A stretch of 64,000 bases of DNA from assembly GCA_036170535.1 (NCBI GenBank), contig JAVHPJ010000237.1:15809-79808 (forward strand), given 5' to 3'. A program made the position numbers and the translations under genes. This DNA comes from SSF53 sp036170535. Lineage in GTDB: Bacteria > Spirochaetota > Leptospiria > Leptospirales > Leptonemataceae. The notes below the pieces were generated by a model, which had not been told where the DNA came from, ran no database searches, and saw only the letters and a list, made by a program, of their open reading frames with translations. Below are positions 1 to 8,816 of this stretch, one piece after another (within the stretch, counting starts at the first letter, position 1; each line of letters starts with the position of its first letter).

Positions 1-997
1 CCGGATGCGCGTGCACGAAATTCATAAGCCCGGAGCGTCGCTTGATGAGTCCGGTCCAGATGCGTCCCTGCTCGTCACGCTCCAGGCCGTCGGCGAGGCC
101 GGGCAGGTTATCCAGCAACACTTCCGACTGACCGGCGCCTGCTCCGGTAAAAACGGCGCGCATCAGGCGAAAGCGCGTCGTTTCCGTGAATATGACGGCC
201 TGTTCGCTTCCGTCGGGACCCGTTTCCAAAAGGATTCCGTCCACAAAGGTAAAACCGCTCAATGTTAGCGAGATGGAGTCGCGGGCTCGATCGTAAAGCC
301 ACAGGCGACCGTGCGGATACAGCCCGATCGCTTCCGGCAAAGCGCCGCCGCCCATCGCAGCATCGGCGCGGTCAAAAGGCTCGGTCAGATAGATGCGCAT
401 GCCATCCGCCGACACGGCCAGATCGTTACACAGGGAAAAGGGGCGCGAATTGGACGGATTCAGATCGCGCCGGGCGGTGGTGGGGCGTTCGGAACTGGCG
501 TAGACTCTTGCAGACTGCGCTTCGGCGACGCGCGGCAGATCGAGAACCAGCGGCTTCATGCTGCGCGAATCGATCTCGATTTCGTACAGCCCAACGCGGC
601 TGCTGGCCGGATACGATTCGCCGCCCAGACGCGAGGCGCAGACGAGAATATGGTCTTTGTTTGCATTGGAGAATGCCATCCCGGCCGGATTGACCGGCGT
701 TTGCACCCACGCGCTCGCCTGTCCGTTTTCCAGATCAAGTTTCCAGATCCAGCCGTCCATGCCGGACGCATACGCGACGTTCTCGTCCGCGTCAAAGATC
801 AAGTCGTCATGTCCGGGCAAGTCGGTCATTTCGATTTGCAGATCTGTCAAAAACGGATCGGCAGGCGCCGCGACAGCGTGAATGGACTCGGGAACATCCG
901 CCAGTTGAATTGCCGGCCCGATCTTAATGTCGCCCGCATCGCACGCCGGCGCCAGGCAAAGCAATGTTCCATATGCGATAGCCTGATTCAGTTTCAC
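1..997 (-). CDS. SMP-30/strictosidine-synthase-like exported protein (3' end outside window)
   Basis: The minus-strand frame starts at a GTG (995-997) and stays open to the window edge, giving about 332 residues without the C-terminus. The start shares GTGA with the stop of the upstream peptidase gene, so the two are probably translationally coupled. The N-terminus (VKLNQAIAYGTLLCLAPAC) looks like a signal peptide, perhaps a lipoprotein signal. Propeller-like stretches such as YASGMDGWIWKLDL, LAVSADGMRIYLTEP and LPGLADGLERDEQGRIW match the protein at 2788-4071 closely, so the two are paralogues. The family binds metals and hydrolyses lactones or esters in some members. The substrate here is unknown. 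Confidence 0.75.
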   Translation of the reverse strand, partial: MKLNQAIAYGTLLCLAPACDAGDIKIGPAIQLADVPESIHAVAAPADPFLTDLQIEMTDLPGHDDLIFDADENVAYASGMDGWIWKLDLENGQASAWVQTPVNPAGMAFSNANKDHILVCASRLGGESYPASSRVGLYEIEIDSRSMKPLVLDLPRVAEAQSARVYASSERPTTARRDLNPSNSRPFSLCNDLAVSADGMRIYLTEPFDRADAAMGGGALPEAIGLYPHGRLWLYDRARDSISLTLSGFTFVDGILLETGPDGSEQAVIFTETTRFRLMRAVFTGAGAGQSEVLLDNLPGLADGLERDEQGRIWTGLIKRRSGLMNFVHAHP

Positions 998-1881
998 CGC
1001 GCCGCTCCCCGTAGCCCGTATTTTTGCACATGCGGGACGGCATCGTCCAGCCAGTACGCTCGATCTTGATCCACGACCAGAATTTCTTCGAATTTAAAGC
1101 CGGTCTTGCCCCGGCCAAGATGCGGCTCAATGGCCCACAAACCGATTTTTTCGCCTGCGTGGTCCGGCGTAAGCAGTTCCGGCAGAACCTTGTGCGATAA
1201 AAACGCAACCGAGCCCTGGAGACTGAACCAGCTGGCGAAACTCACGGGCAAAAGCGGCAGCGATGTTTGCGGGAGGATTACCCGGTATACGCGATGGCCG
1301 AGCACGGCGAAGGGGTACAGCGCGTGCACGTTGTCAAAACCGTCGGCGCGCGCGTCCTGATCGATCTTTCGCCAGATTTCGGCGGCGCTCATGGGCGAGG
1401 CGAAGTAGCCGGGGATTTCCGCGCGCAACTTCAGCAGATACTGCATGCCCTCGTCTAATTCCGCGTTGGGTTGCAGGCAAGACGAGTACCCGATGTCGCC
1501 GATGTAACCGTCCAAAACCGGCGAAACGTCCAGAATAAAGGCTTCGTGCGCCGCCAGGCGTCGTTTGCCAGGATGAAATTGGGTAAAGCGCTTGTAGCCG
1601 TCAAAGCGCGCGTGTTCGCCAAACCACGCGAACGGCCGGTGCAAAAAGACTTTTACGCCGTGATCGCGCAGAAACTCATCCATGCGTCGCGCGGCCTGAC
1701 GTTCGGTCCAGCCGTCCTGCAGTTCCTTTTCAATTTCCGTGACGCAGCGATAGGCCAGGCGCTGTGCGTTTCGAAACCCCGCCATTTCCTCTTCGTTCGG
1801 CCTGTGCGCCGACGCGGAAGAATAGCGGGACATGCGGGCGGAAAGCCTGGCCAACCAGGCGGCTTTGGTTTGTACGGGCAT
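994..1881 (-). CDS. M24-family metallopeptidase (Xaa-Pro aminopeptidase-like)
   Basis: A 295-residue protein with the pita-bread fold of methionine and prolyl aminopeptidases. The five usual metal ligands can be assigned: Asp in ILDVSP, a second Asp 11 residues later in GDIG, His in LGHRVY, Glu in WAIEPHL and Glu in KFEEIL. No signal peptide is seen, so it is probably cytosolic. An open frame continues upstream to 2103, but it would overlap the AraC gene. The ATG at 1879-1881 (MPVQTK) gives a normal family length. It is followed by an overlapping propeller gene. It could hydrolyse Xaa-Pro peptides or, like some relatives, creatine-type substrates. Confidence 0.8.
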   Translation of the reverse strand: MPVQTKAAWLARLSARMSRYSSASAHRPNEEEMAGFRNAQRLAYRCVTEIEKELQDGWTERQAARRMDEFLRDHGVKVFLHRPFAWFGEHARFDGYKRFTQFHPGKRRLAAHEAFILDVSPVLDGYIGDIGYSSCLQPNAELDEGMQYLLKLRAEIPGYFASPMSAAEIWRKIDQDARADGFDNVHALYPFAVLGHRVYRVILPQTSLPLLPVSFASWFSLQGSVAFLSHKVLPELLTPDHAGEKIGLWAIEPHLGRGKTGFKFEEILVVDQDRAYWLDDAVPHVQKYGLRGAAR

Positions 1882-1978
1882 CGATCCGTCTCCAGACTCT
1901 GGTAGTCCGCAGAGTAGCCTGCGCGGCGCGATCTTGCTTGAATGATTCCGGAAAAATTCAGAAAATTTACGGCGTCGG

Positions 1979-2764
1979 TCAGTCCGAATCGCAAAACCGA
2001 ACTTCGATCGCCCGAAGATGTCCGAAAAACAAGGACGGCACGAATCCAAAATTTTCTTTGAATGTGCGCGTGAAGTGTGCGGAATCCGAAAATCCCGCCG
2101 CATGCGCCGCTTCCGTCAGGTTGGCGCCGTTTTTCAGAGTTTGCGTCGCCTTCAGTAAGCGCACCCACAGCAGATACCGGCGCAAAGGAATGCCGAGCTG
2201 TTCCTTAAAAAGCCGCATCAAGCGGTCTTCCGAGATGGAAAATCCCCGCCCGATTTCTTTCATGCGAATGCTGTCCGGCAGTTCCGTGCGAAGCTTCTGC
2301 GCAATTTTCTGAATACGTTCGTCTACGTTTCGTTTTAGCCTGGGAAAGGGATAAATCGCCCGCAGAAGGTCCAGATGCAGATCCCAGGCCTGATCGTTCG
2401 TCAGGACGCCCAGATAGAGATCGCGGAGGCGGTCCAGCAGCGACTCGAATGCCTTGAAGTCCAGTCGGCGAACTTCGCCGGCTGCGGCGAAGGCGCTGAT
2501 TGCCGAATACTCGTAGGTTTCCGGATCAATGAGCAGCGCGACCATTGCCACGCCTGGCGAAACGGTGCGATGATAGGTGTTTGGTCCCACCAGCGCCGCG
2601 CGATATTCTTGCACGCCGCTGGCCGTCTCGATTTGAATTTCCCGGTCCAGCGCGATGGCGACCGTCGCGGCGTAATGCGTATGAAAATCGGTCTGCATCG
2701 CGTTGGTGGCGAATAGTACGCGACTGTTCCAAACGTAGAGTATGCCCTGACTGGCGAAATCCAT
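1979..2764 (-). CDS. AraC-family transcriptional regulator
   Basis: 261 residues. The C-terminal ~100 residues form the double helix-turn-helix of AraC/XylS regulators, with the characteristic second helix stretch AAHAAGFSDSAHFTRTFKE followed by FGFVPS. The N-terminal ~150 residues form a cupin-like sensor domain. The gene lies between the M24 peptidase/propeller pair and the second propeller gene, all on the minus strand, so it probably controls this small cluster. The inducer is not evident. Confidence 0.88.
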   Translation of the reverse strand: MDFASQGILYVWNSRVLFATNAMQTDFHTHYAATVAIALDREIQIETASGVQEYRAALVGPNTYHRTVSPGVAMVALLIDPETYEYSAISAFAAAGEVRRLDFKAFESLLDRLRDLYLGVLTNDQAWDLHLDLLRAIYPFPRLKRNVDERIQKIAQKLRTELPDSIRMKEIGRGFSISEDRLMRLFKEQLGIPLRRYLLWVRLLKATQTLKNGANLTEAAHAAGFSDSAHFTRTFKENFGFVPSLFFGHLRAIEVRFCDSD

Positions 2765-2787
2765 GGCTTCCCGCAGCCATTGAGAGT

Positions 2788-4071
2788 CTACAGCGGATAG
2801 GGCGTCACGTGTAATCCGCGATAGTTCTTCTCGTACACCGCCAGATATATCCGATCGCGGCCGGGAACCGCTACGATCAAAGTGGAAAAGAGAGAACCGT
2901 CGTGCACGCCGTAGTAGAGCGCTTGCGCGCCGTCGGGCGAGAGCGCCAAGAGTCCCGTCCTGCGCGAGACGGGTTGCCAGCGCTCGGGAATGCGCAGCGC
3001 GAGGCGCTTCCAGAAGGGATGCTGATGCAGCCAGGTCAAGAGGCCGGAGCGTTCTACCGGAAATGCGATCCAGATGCGCCCCTGCGGATCGCGATCCATA
3101 CCGTCCGGAAAGCCCGGCAAGCCTTCGATCACAATATCATCTTCACCGGCGCGTTCGCCGCTCAAGTGCAGGCGCAGCAGGCGAAACATGGACAGCTCGT
3201 TTACGAGTATCGAAGTTTCGCGCGTCGCGCTGGCCCCGTATTCCAGCAGGATGCCGTCCAGATAGGCGTAGTCGTGCGCTATCAGGCTGGCCGTGTTCGC
3301 TTTTAAGTCGAACATCCACAGGTTGCCGTTTTTTCCCAGGCTCAAGGCTTCGTTGCGGGATTGAACGCTGACGCCCAGAATGGCGTTCGGATGATCGTAG
3401 GGTTCGGTAAAGTATATGCGCTCCCCGTCGCGACTGATGGCCAGATCGTCCGCTTTCTCCACCGCTCGCGAATTGTGCTCCGTCATTTCCGAGAAGCGCA
3501 GCGTTGGCGGTTCGTTGGCGTAAAAAACGCCCAGGTCGCTTCGCATCCGGCGCTCGTCGATGCGCGGAATTTTCGGAACGCGCACGCCAATGCGTCGCAC
3601 AGTTTTTGCGGATATCGTGAGTTCATAGACGCCCGGACCGTTGTCCGCGACGGAGTCATCCACCGCGGCGCGTGAGACGCAGAAATAGATCAGATCCGGA
3701 TTCGCCGGGTGCGCAACCATGCCGCCGGCGAGCAGCGGGACCCGGACAAAACGGCGCGCCTCGTTTGTTGCGAGGTCGGCGATCCAGATGTAGCCGTCCA
3801 TCGCTGCGATAAACGCGCGCGACCGGTCTTCCTGCAGCAGGATTTCGTCTTGGGCCGGCAGATCCGGTATCAGCAATTCGAGTCCCCGCGTCTTGAGATC
3901 GGCTGCGTCTTTGACGCGTGCGACCGCGGTGTTTTCGGGTATTATTACCGGCGGCCCGATCTGATCGGCAAAAGGCCGCGTTGACGCAGTCGCCAGGCTG
4001 AATACTGTCAATGACAGAACCGCCCCCAGCGACAGGATCCCGACCCGTAACATAACCTGTCTCAGATTCAT
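2788..4071 (-). CDS. SMP-30/strictosidine-synthase-like exported protein
   Basis: 427 residues from the ATG at 4069-4071. The longer open frame to 4419 runs into the divergent ccr gene and has no coding character. The N-terminus has a signal or anchor sequence (MNLRQVMLRVGILSLGAVL) ending near ATAS. The body has repeated beta-propeller segments, including IAAMDGYIWIADL, LAISRDGERIYFTEPYD, LDGILLEYG and GFPDGMDRDPQGRIWIAF. This pattern is shared with plant strictosidine synthase, animal APMAP and gluconolactonases. It probably acts in the periplasm or on the membrane. It is a paralogue of the gene at 1-997. Confidence 0.8.
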   Translation of the reverse strand: MNLRQVMLRVGILSLGAVLSLTVFSLATASTRPFADQIGPPVIIPENTAVARVKDAADLKTRGLELLIPDLPAQDEILLQEDRSRAFIAAMDGYIWIADLATNEARRFVRVPLLAGGMVAHPANPDLIYFCVSRAAVDDSVADNGPGVYELTISAKTVRRIGVRVPKIPRIDERRMRSDLGVFYANEPPTLRFSEMTEHNSRAVEKADDLAISRDGERIYFTEPYDHPNAILGVSVQSRNEALSLGKNGNLWMFDLKANTASLIAHDYAYLDGILLEYGASATRETSILVNELSMFRLLRLHLSGERAGEDDIVIEGLPGFPDGMDRDPQGRIWIAFPVERSGLLTWLHQHPFWKRLALRIPERWQPVSRRTGLLALSPDGAQALYYGVHDGSLFSTLIVAVPGRDRIYLAVYEKNYRGLHVTPYPL

Positions 4072-4299
4072 GCGTTGATCCTGACATGTCGCGCCCCGTT
4101 GCGCTTGAATGATTCCGGCGTTCCCGGCCCTCGCGGGTCGGGCGGCGCCGCGCCCGGGGGCGCGCTGGCGACCGGCGCCGGGTGCGGTCGCCTGCGGCGC
4201 CCGTGCAGGATTGTGTTTTTTGTAGAGCGGAGCGCAGCCCTGCGGCGGCGCGCCGGAAAAAACTCGCCACAAGGGACTTCGGCATGATCCGTGGTCGCC

Positions 4300-5547
4300 A
4301 TGGCGAAACTGGAATCTGTACCCGTAGGAACCCTCCCGCCGATCGGCGAAGTTCCGCAGAAAATGCACGCGATGGTGATCCGTCAGAATCGGTATGGCGA
4401 ACCTACAAGCGCGTTTCAAGAAGAGTTAATCGATATTCCTGAACCGGCGCCGGACGAAGTACTCGTCGCCGTTATGGCGGCCGGAATCAACTACAACAAC
4501 GTTTGGGCGGCGCTCGGCTATCCGGTCGATGTGATCGGCGCGCGCTTGAAAAAAGGCGAAAAGGAAGACTTCCACATCGGCGGCTCGGACGCTTCGGGCA
4601 TTGTATATAAAGTCGGATCGGAAGTTACCAGCCTCAAAGTCGGCGACGAGGTTGTAATCCACTGCGGCATCTGGGATCGGAAAGATCCGTGGGTGCAGGC
4701 CGGCAAAGATCCCATGTTCGCGCCCTCCCAGTTGATCTGGGGCTACGAAACAAATTGGGGCAGTTTCGCGCAATTCACCAGAGTGCAGGCGCATCAGTGT
4801 CTGCCCAAGCCGAAACATCTGTCGTGGGAAGAGGCGGCGGCGTATATGCTCGTGGGCGCAACGGCCTATCGCATGCTCGCCCATTGGACGCCGAACACTG
4901 TGCAGAAAGACGACGTAGTCCTGATCTGGGGCGGCGCCGGCGGATTGGGCAGCATGGCCATTCAGATCGCGAAGGCCCTCGGCGGCGTGCCGATCGCGGT
5001 GGTGAGCGAAGACGACAAGACCGACTATTGCATGAAGCTTGGCGCCGCCGGAGTCATCAATCGTAAGAAGTTCAAACACTGGGGCGCGTTAACCAGTGAT
5101 ATCAACAAGATGGACGTCTTTGTCGAGTGGACCAAAGCCGCGCGCGAATTCGGCAAGGCGATCTGGGACATTGCAGGCAAGGGACGCAATCCGCAGATTG
5201 TATTCGAGCATCCGGGCGAGTCCACGCTGCCCACCTCCATGTTCGTGTGCGAAACGGGCGGTATGGTCGTAATCTGCGCCGGCACGACGGGTTTTAATGC
5301 GACGGCCGATTTGCGCTACTTATGGATGCACCAGAAGCGCCTGCAGGGTTCGCACTTTGCCAACGATGACAACTGCCAGGGACTCAACCAGCTGGTAATC
5401 GACAAAAAGGTCGATCCGTGTCTTTCGCGCACCTTCAAGTGGGAAGAGACCGGCTCCTCGCATCAACTGATGAAAGAGAACAAGCACCCGCCGGGCAACA
5501 TGTCGATCCTTGTGGGCGCAAAAAATCCAGGCGAGGGCCGTAAATAA
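4300..5547 (+). CDS. ccr: crotonyl-CoA carboxylase/reductase
   Basis: 415 residues from ATG 4300; a GTG at 4291 in the same frame is the alternative, and an AAGGGA lies upstream at 4271. It belongs to the medium-chain dehydrogenase/reductase superfamily. The sequence is typical of Ccr: the opening PPIGEVPQKMHAMVIR, GINYNNVWAALG, the NADPH-binding IWGGAGGLGSMAIQIAKALG, WEEAAAYMLVGATAYRML and QGSHFAN. Ccr reduces crotonyl-CoA with CO2 fixation to ethylmalonyl-CoA, for acetate assimilation or extender-unit supply. The other ethylmalonyl-CoA pathway genes are not in this window. A strong terminator follows. Confidence 0.9.
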   Translation: MAKLESVPVGTLPPIGEVPQKMHAMVIRQNRYGEPTSAFQEELIDIPEPAPDEVLVAVMAAGINYNNVWAALGYPVDVIGARLKKGEKEDFHIGGSDASGIVYKVGSEVTSLKVGDEVVIHCGIWDRKDPWVQAGKDPMFAPSQLIWGYETNWGSFAQFTRVQAHQCLPKPKHLSWEEAAAYMLVGATAYRMLAHWTPNTVQKDDVVLIWGGAGGLGSMAIQIAKALGGVPIAVVSEDDKTDYCMKLGAAGVINRKKFKHWGALTSDINKMDVFVEWTKAAREFGKAIWDIAGKGRNPQIVFEHPGESTLPTSMFVCETGGMVVICAGTTGFNATADLRYLWMHQKRLQGSHFANDDNCQGLNQLVIDKKVDPCLSRTFKWEETGSSHQLMKENKHPPGNMSILVGAKNPGEGRK

Positions 5548-5622
5548 GATTCGTCCGCTTTGCAGCAAAGCCGGCCGGGTATCAGCGGGCGGCGCGCAGC
5601 GGCGCCGGCCTTCCCGGCGCCG

Positions 5623-5649
5623 GGGCGGACCTCAGGGTCCGCCCTTTTT
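5623..5649 (+). terminator. intrinsic terminator after ccr
   Basis: A perfect 9-bp stem GGGCGGACC / GGTCCGCCC closes a TCAG loop and is followed by TTTTT. It sits 75 bases after the ccr stop and just before the end of the convergent PhiG-domain gene. Confidence 0.85.
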
Positions 5650-6325
5650 ATTTCTGATGCATGCTGGCGTAGAATTCCGGCAGAAAATTCTCAAACGCGC
5701 CGACTTCTTCAATGTTGTGTTTGAGCCAGGCCGAACCCATTGCGCGCGTAAATATTTGCGGGCGAATCAGCGAATTAAAAACTGCGCGGCCGAACCACGA
5801 TTCCGCGCCCACGACCATATGTGATCGGTAGCGGGAGTCCGATCCGTCCGGTTCAAACCAGTGCTCCAGGGAAAACACCTCCGTCCCGCCGATCCGGCGC
5901 ACGAGCCGAATGCCCGTTTCATCGAGCTTCACGACCTGTTCGATGCTGTCGATCAGCATAGTGAGATCGGCGTTAAAGGCCTCGACAATGCGAAAATACG
6001 AACCGACGCCGATGGATCCGTCCGGACGCGTGTTGCGGGCCAGCGCCCAGTGGATATGGTCGTAAGGATGCCACACGAGGTAGCGCGGATAGACGCGTCC
6101 CTGATAGGTCATCGCACCGCCGATGTTTTGAAACCACCAGTACAGCATCGCTGGCGTCACGCCGCGAATGCGCTCGTGTTCAATGCGCAGGTGAAATACG
6201 TTGTTCGGCGTAATATCAAAAGAGGTGCGCGCGGATTCCAGCGGCTTCAGTTTCCAGCCGAACTCGCGCGGCGGCGGCAGTTTCCAGGCCAAAGTCCACT
6301 CCTCGGGCTGCGCCTGCTGCGTCAT
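5648..6325 (-). CDS. DAPG hydrolase (PhiG)-like domain protein
   Basis: 225 residues, no signal peptide or membrane segment. It resembles the PhlG/PhiG domain family, whose founder cleaves a C-C bond in 2,4-diacetylphloroglucinol. Recognisable stretches are VTPAMLYWWFQNI, the His-rich YLVWHPYDHIHW and LEHWFEP, which supply candidate metal ligands. It is convergent with ccr. The native substrate is probably not diacetylphloroglucinol. I am fairly sure of the family but not of the reaction. Confidence 0.6.
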   Translation of the reverse strand: MTQQAQPEEWTLAWKLPPPREFGWKLKPLESARTSFDITPNNVFHLRIEHERIRGVTPAMLYWWFQNIGGAMTYQGRVYPRYLVWHPYDHIHWALARNTRPDGSIGVGSYFRIVEAFNADLTMLIDSIEQVVKLDETGIRLVRRIGGTEVFSLEHWFEPDGSDSRYRSHMVVGAESWFGRAVFNSLIRPQIFTRAMGSAWLKHNIEEVGAFENFLPEFYASMHQK

Positions 6326-6443
6326 CCCGCAGTTCCGACATTTTGCGCTCAGGCTATTTCGTCATTGGAAAAAAAATCAAAACTCCGCCGACGGTTGCGG
6401 ACGAATCCCTCCAGAGCTGAACTCCCGCGCCCCAGATATTGGC

Positions 6444-7499
6444 CTACTGGCGCGTTGGCGGCGCTGGCGATTCGGGAGTTTGCAGGCTCATGCAATGTAC
6501 GCCGCCGCCTTCCAGCAGCATGACGCCGGCGAAAACCGGTACGACCGTTCGTCCCGGAAATTCCTGAGTGATCGCCTCCAGCGCGCGTTCGTCCTGCGCT
6601 TCGCGATAAACGGGAACTATTACAGCATCGTTAACGATTAAGAAGTTTGCATAACTGCGCGGCAGCAGTCGATCGCCGTGCGAAGTCTGGGGCGGAGTCG
6701 GCAGGACGGCAATTTCCAGCGGAGCGCCGCTCGCGTCGCGAAAGCGTTCCAGTTGTTCCAGGTTCTCGCGCAATTGGGGCCAGGCGGGATGGCGCGCATC
6801 GTCCGGCAAGGCGGCCAGGACGCGACGCGGTCCGGTAAAGCGTGCAATCATATCGATGTGTCCGTCCGTGTCGTCGCCCGGCAGACCGTCTTTAAGCCAG
6901 AGGAATTCGTCGACATGCAGTGCGGCGCGGAGGCTCCGCTCAAGATCGGCGCGCGTCGCTCCCGGATGGCGGTTGGCGTTCAGCAGAACGGATTCCGTAG
7001 TCAGGAGCAATCCGGCGCCGTTGCTTTCGACGGCGCCGCCTTCGATAATCGCAGGATGGCGCGCCAGCGGGTCGCCCAGGCGGGCGGCGATGGACTCGCC
7101 GGTCCGATTGTCGCCGTCGTACGGCTCGAACTTTCCGCCCCAGCCGGTGAACTGAAACTTGACCGCCGAGCGCCGACCGTCCGGGCCGATCAGCGCGAGC
7201 GGACCGTAGTCGCGCACCCAGACATCGTCCGGTTCCGCGCGCACAAGTTGAATGGCCGCGAGCGCAGATTCGGCGCTTGAGCCGACCGCCGCAGCTTCCA
7301 GCTCGCGGTGAATCGAAACGGCGTCGCGCGCGAGGATGTTTAAGGGCTGAAAACGAGCGATGGCCAGCGCGATGTCAGCCCACGTTGCGCGGGCCGCCGG
7401 ATACTGGCCGGACCAGAGTTCCGGTCGTTCCGGCCAGGCGATCCAGACGCAGTGTTGTCGCTCCCACTCCGCGGGAAAGCGAGGCCGAGCGGCGGACAT
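6444..7499 (-). CDS. agmatine deiminase family protein
   Basis: 351 residues from the ATG at 7497-7499 (MSAARPRFPAEWE). The longer frame to 7895 is rejected because it would overlap the divergent permease gene. The guanidine-modifying enzyme signatures are present: WIAWPER near the start, DVWVRDYGP, GGKFEPYDGD, GDDTDGHIDM and a C-terminal GGGVHC with the catalytic Cys. The family hydrolyses agmatine to N-carbamoylputrescine in polyamine synthesis. No other polyamine gene is adjacent. Confidence 0.9.
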   Translation of the reverse strand: MSAARPRFPAEWERQHCVWIAWPERPELWSGQYPAARATWADIALAIARFQPLNILARDAVSIHRELEAAAVGSSAESALAAIQLVRAEPDDVWVRDYGPLALIGPDGRRSAVKFQFTGWGGKFEPYDGDNRTGESIAARLGDPLARHPAIIEGGAVESNGAGLLLTTESVLLNANRHPGATRADLERSLRAALHVDEFLWLKDGLPGDDTDGHIDMIARFTGPRRVLAALPDDARHPAWPQLRENLEQLERFRDASGAPLEIAVLPTPPQTSHGDRLLPRSYANFLIVNDAVIVPVYREAQDERALEAITQEFPGRTVVPVFAGVMLLEGGGVHCMSLQTPESPAPPTRQ

Positions 7500-7577
7500 G
7501 CAACCGTTGTTCGTCAGGGGCCGGATCGCGCAACGAGAAAGGGTTGCCCGCCGCCCCCGCTTCGCTAAGGCAGGCCG

Positions 7578-8810
7578 ATGGCCCCTCGCTCCGCTCGTCG
7601 CAAAAACACCGGGGCCCGGCGCGTGCGTCCCGCGCGCGCCCGACCGGATGCAAGCGATCTTGCGGCGCAGGGCGCGGACGCCGCCACGGTTGCGGCGGTG
7701 GAACAGCTGATCGAGGAGCGTGCGGAGGAGCTGACCGCCCTTGAGCGAACGCGCATTGCACGCCTGTTTTTCGCCGTCCTCTTTGTAGCGTCGATCGGAC
7801 TCATCGGGATGATGATCTGGCCGTTTTTTCACGCTGTTATCTTTGCGCTGATCATTGCCGGCAGCTTTTTCCCCTTGATGGATTACCTGACGCATCGCCG
7901 CGGCATGGGTCGGATGGCGGCCGCTTCGATCGTAACCGTAACCATACTCGTGTGCGTGTTTTTACCCTTGATTTACATCTTTGCGCGGTTGGCTCAGGAA
8001 GCGGCGGCCCTTTACCAGTATCTGAGCGAGATTGCCAGCGTCGAAACCCTGAACGGAATCTTCTTCAGCGAAAACTGGGTATCGCGCGGACTGCGCCGCG
8101 TATTCGCCCTGGTGAATGTCCAGTACACGCCCGAGCAGGTGCAGGCGATGTTGCTGGAACTGTTGAAGAATCTCACGTCGAGCGCCGTTGGCACGATGAA
8201 TTCGATACTCAGCAACATACTGGATTTCCTTTTCCAGACCGTTGTGATGCTTATCATGGTCTTCGCCATATTTCTCGAGGGACCGCGCATCAAGGCCTTC
8301 CTGATCGCGCTGTCGCCTTTGCCCGACGAGGAAACCGAACTCCTCTTGTCCCGATTCAATCAAATGAACTACGTGACCATGGTCTGCAACGGTCTGGGCG
8401 GCGTAATTCAGGGCGGTCTGGCCGGCATCGCGTTCTGGCTGGCGGGCTTTCAATCGGTCGTGTTATGGACGGTAATCATGGCGATCCTCGCGTTTATTCC
8501 GGTGATCGGCATGTCGGTTGTCTACGTGCCGGCCTCGATTTTCTTGCTCTACAAGGGCCAGTATGTCGCCGCAGTTTCGCTCTTTGTGTTTTGCAGTCTG
8601 GTCGCCCTCATTACGGAGAATTGGTTTAAGCCCATCTTCATGGGGTCGAGCATTGAGTTGAACGGTTTTCTGGTTTTGTTCGCGATCGTCGGCGGCATGG
8701 GCGTGTTCGGACCGGCCGGTATTTTTTACGGACCGGTGATCGTCATTTTGTTCATGACGATCGTCGACCTGTACCACCAGCGTTATGCGCAGTTCTATGC
8801 GCGGGCATAG
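7578..8810 (+). CDS. AI-2E family transporter (PerM-like permease)
   Basis: 410 residues. A basic, disordered N-terminus of about 60 residues precedes a polytopic membrane protein with about seven or eight hydrophobic segments. Family-typical features are the paired N-terminal helices, a central amphipathic region and the C-terminal PVIGMSVVYVPASIFLL and GVFGPAGIFYGPVI stretches. Members export small molecules or act as Na+/H+ antiporters; the substrate cannot be read from sequence. The gene is divergent from agmatine deiminase with a 78-base gap. Confidence 0.88.
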   Translation: MAPRSARRKNTGARRVRPARARPDASDLAAQGADAATVAAVEQLIEERAEELTALERTRIARLFFAVLFVASIGLIGMMIWPFFHAVIFALIIAGSFFPLMDYLTHRRGMGRMAAASIVTVTILVCVFLPLIYIFARLAQEAAALYQYLSEIASVETLNGIFFSENWVSRGLRRVFALVNVQYTPEQVQAMLLELLKNLTSSAVGTMNSILSNILDFLFQTVVMLIMVFAIFLEGPRIKAFLIALSPLPDEETELLLSRFNQMNYVTMVCNGLGGVIQGGLAGIAFWLAGFQSVVLWTVIMAILAFIPVIGMSVVYVPASIFLLYKGQYVAAVSLFVFCSLVALITENWFKPIFMGSSIELNGFLVLFAIVGGMGVFGPAGIFYGPVIVILFMTIVDLYHQRYAQFYARA

Positions 8811-8816
8811 CCAGGA

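Noticed and set aside
311..1069. Long plus-strand open frame
   Set aside because: Mirror of the propeller gene on the minus strand; its translation lacks any recognisable motif.
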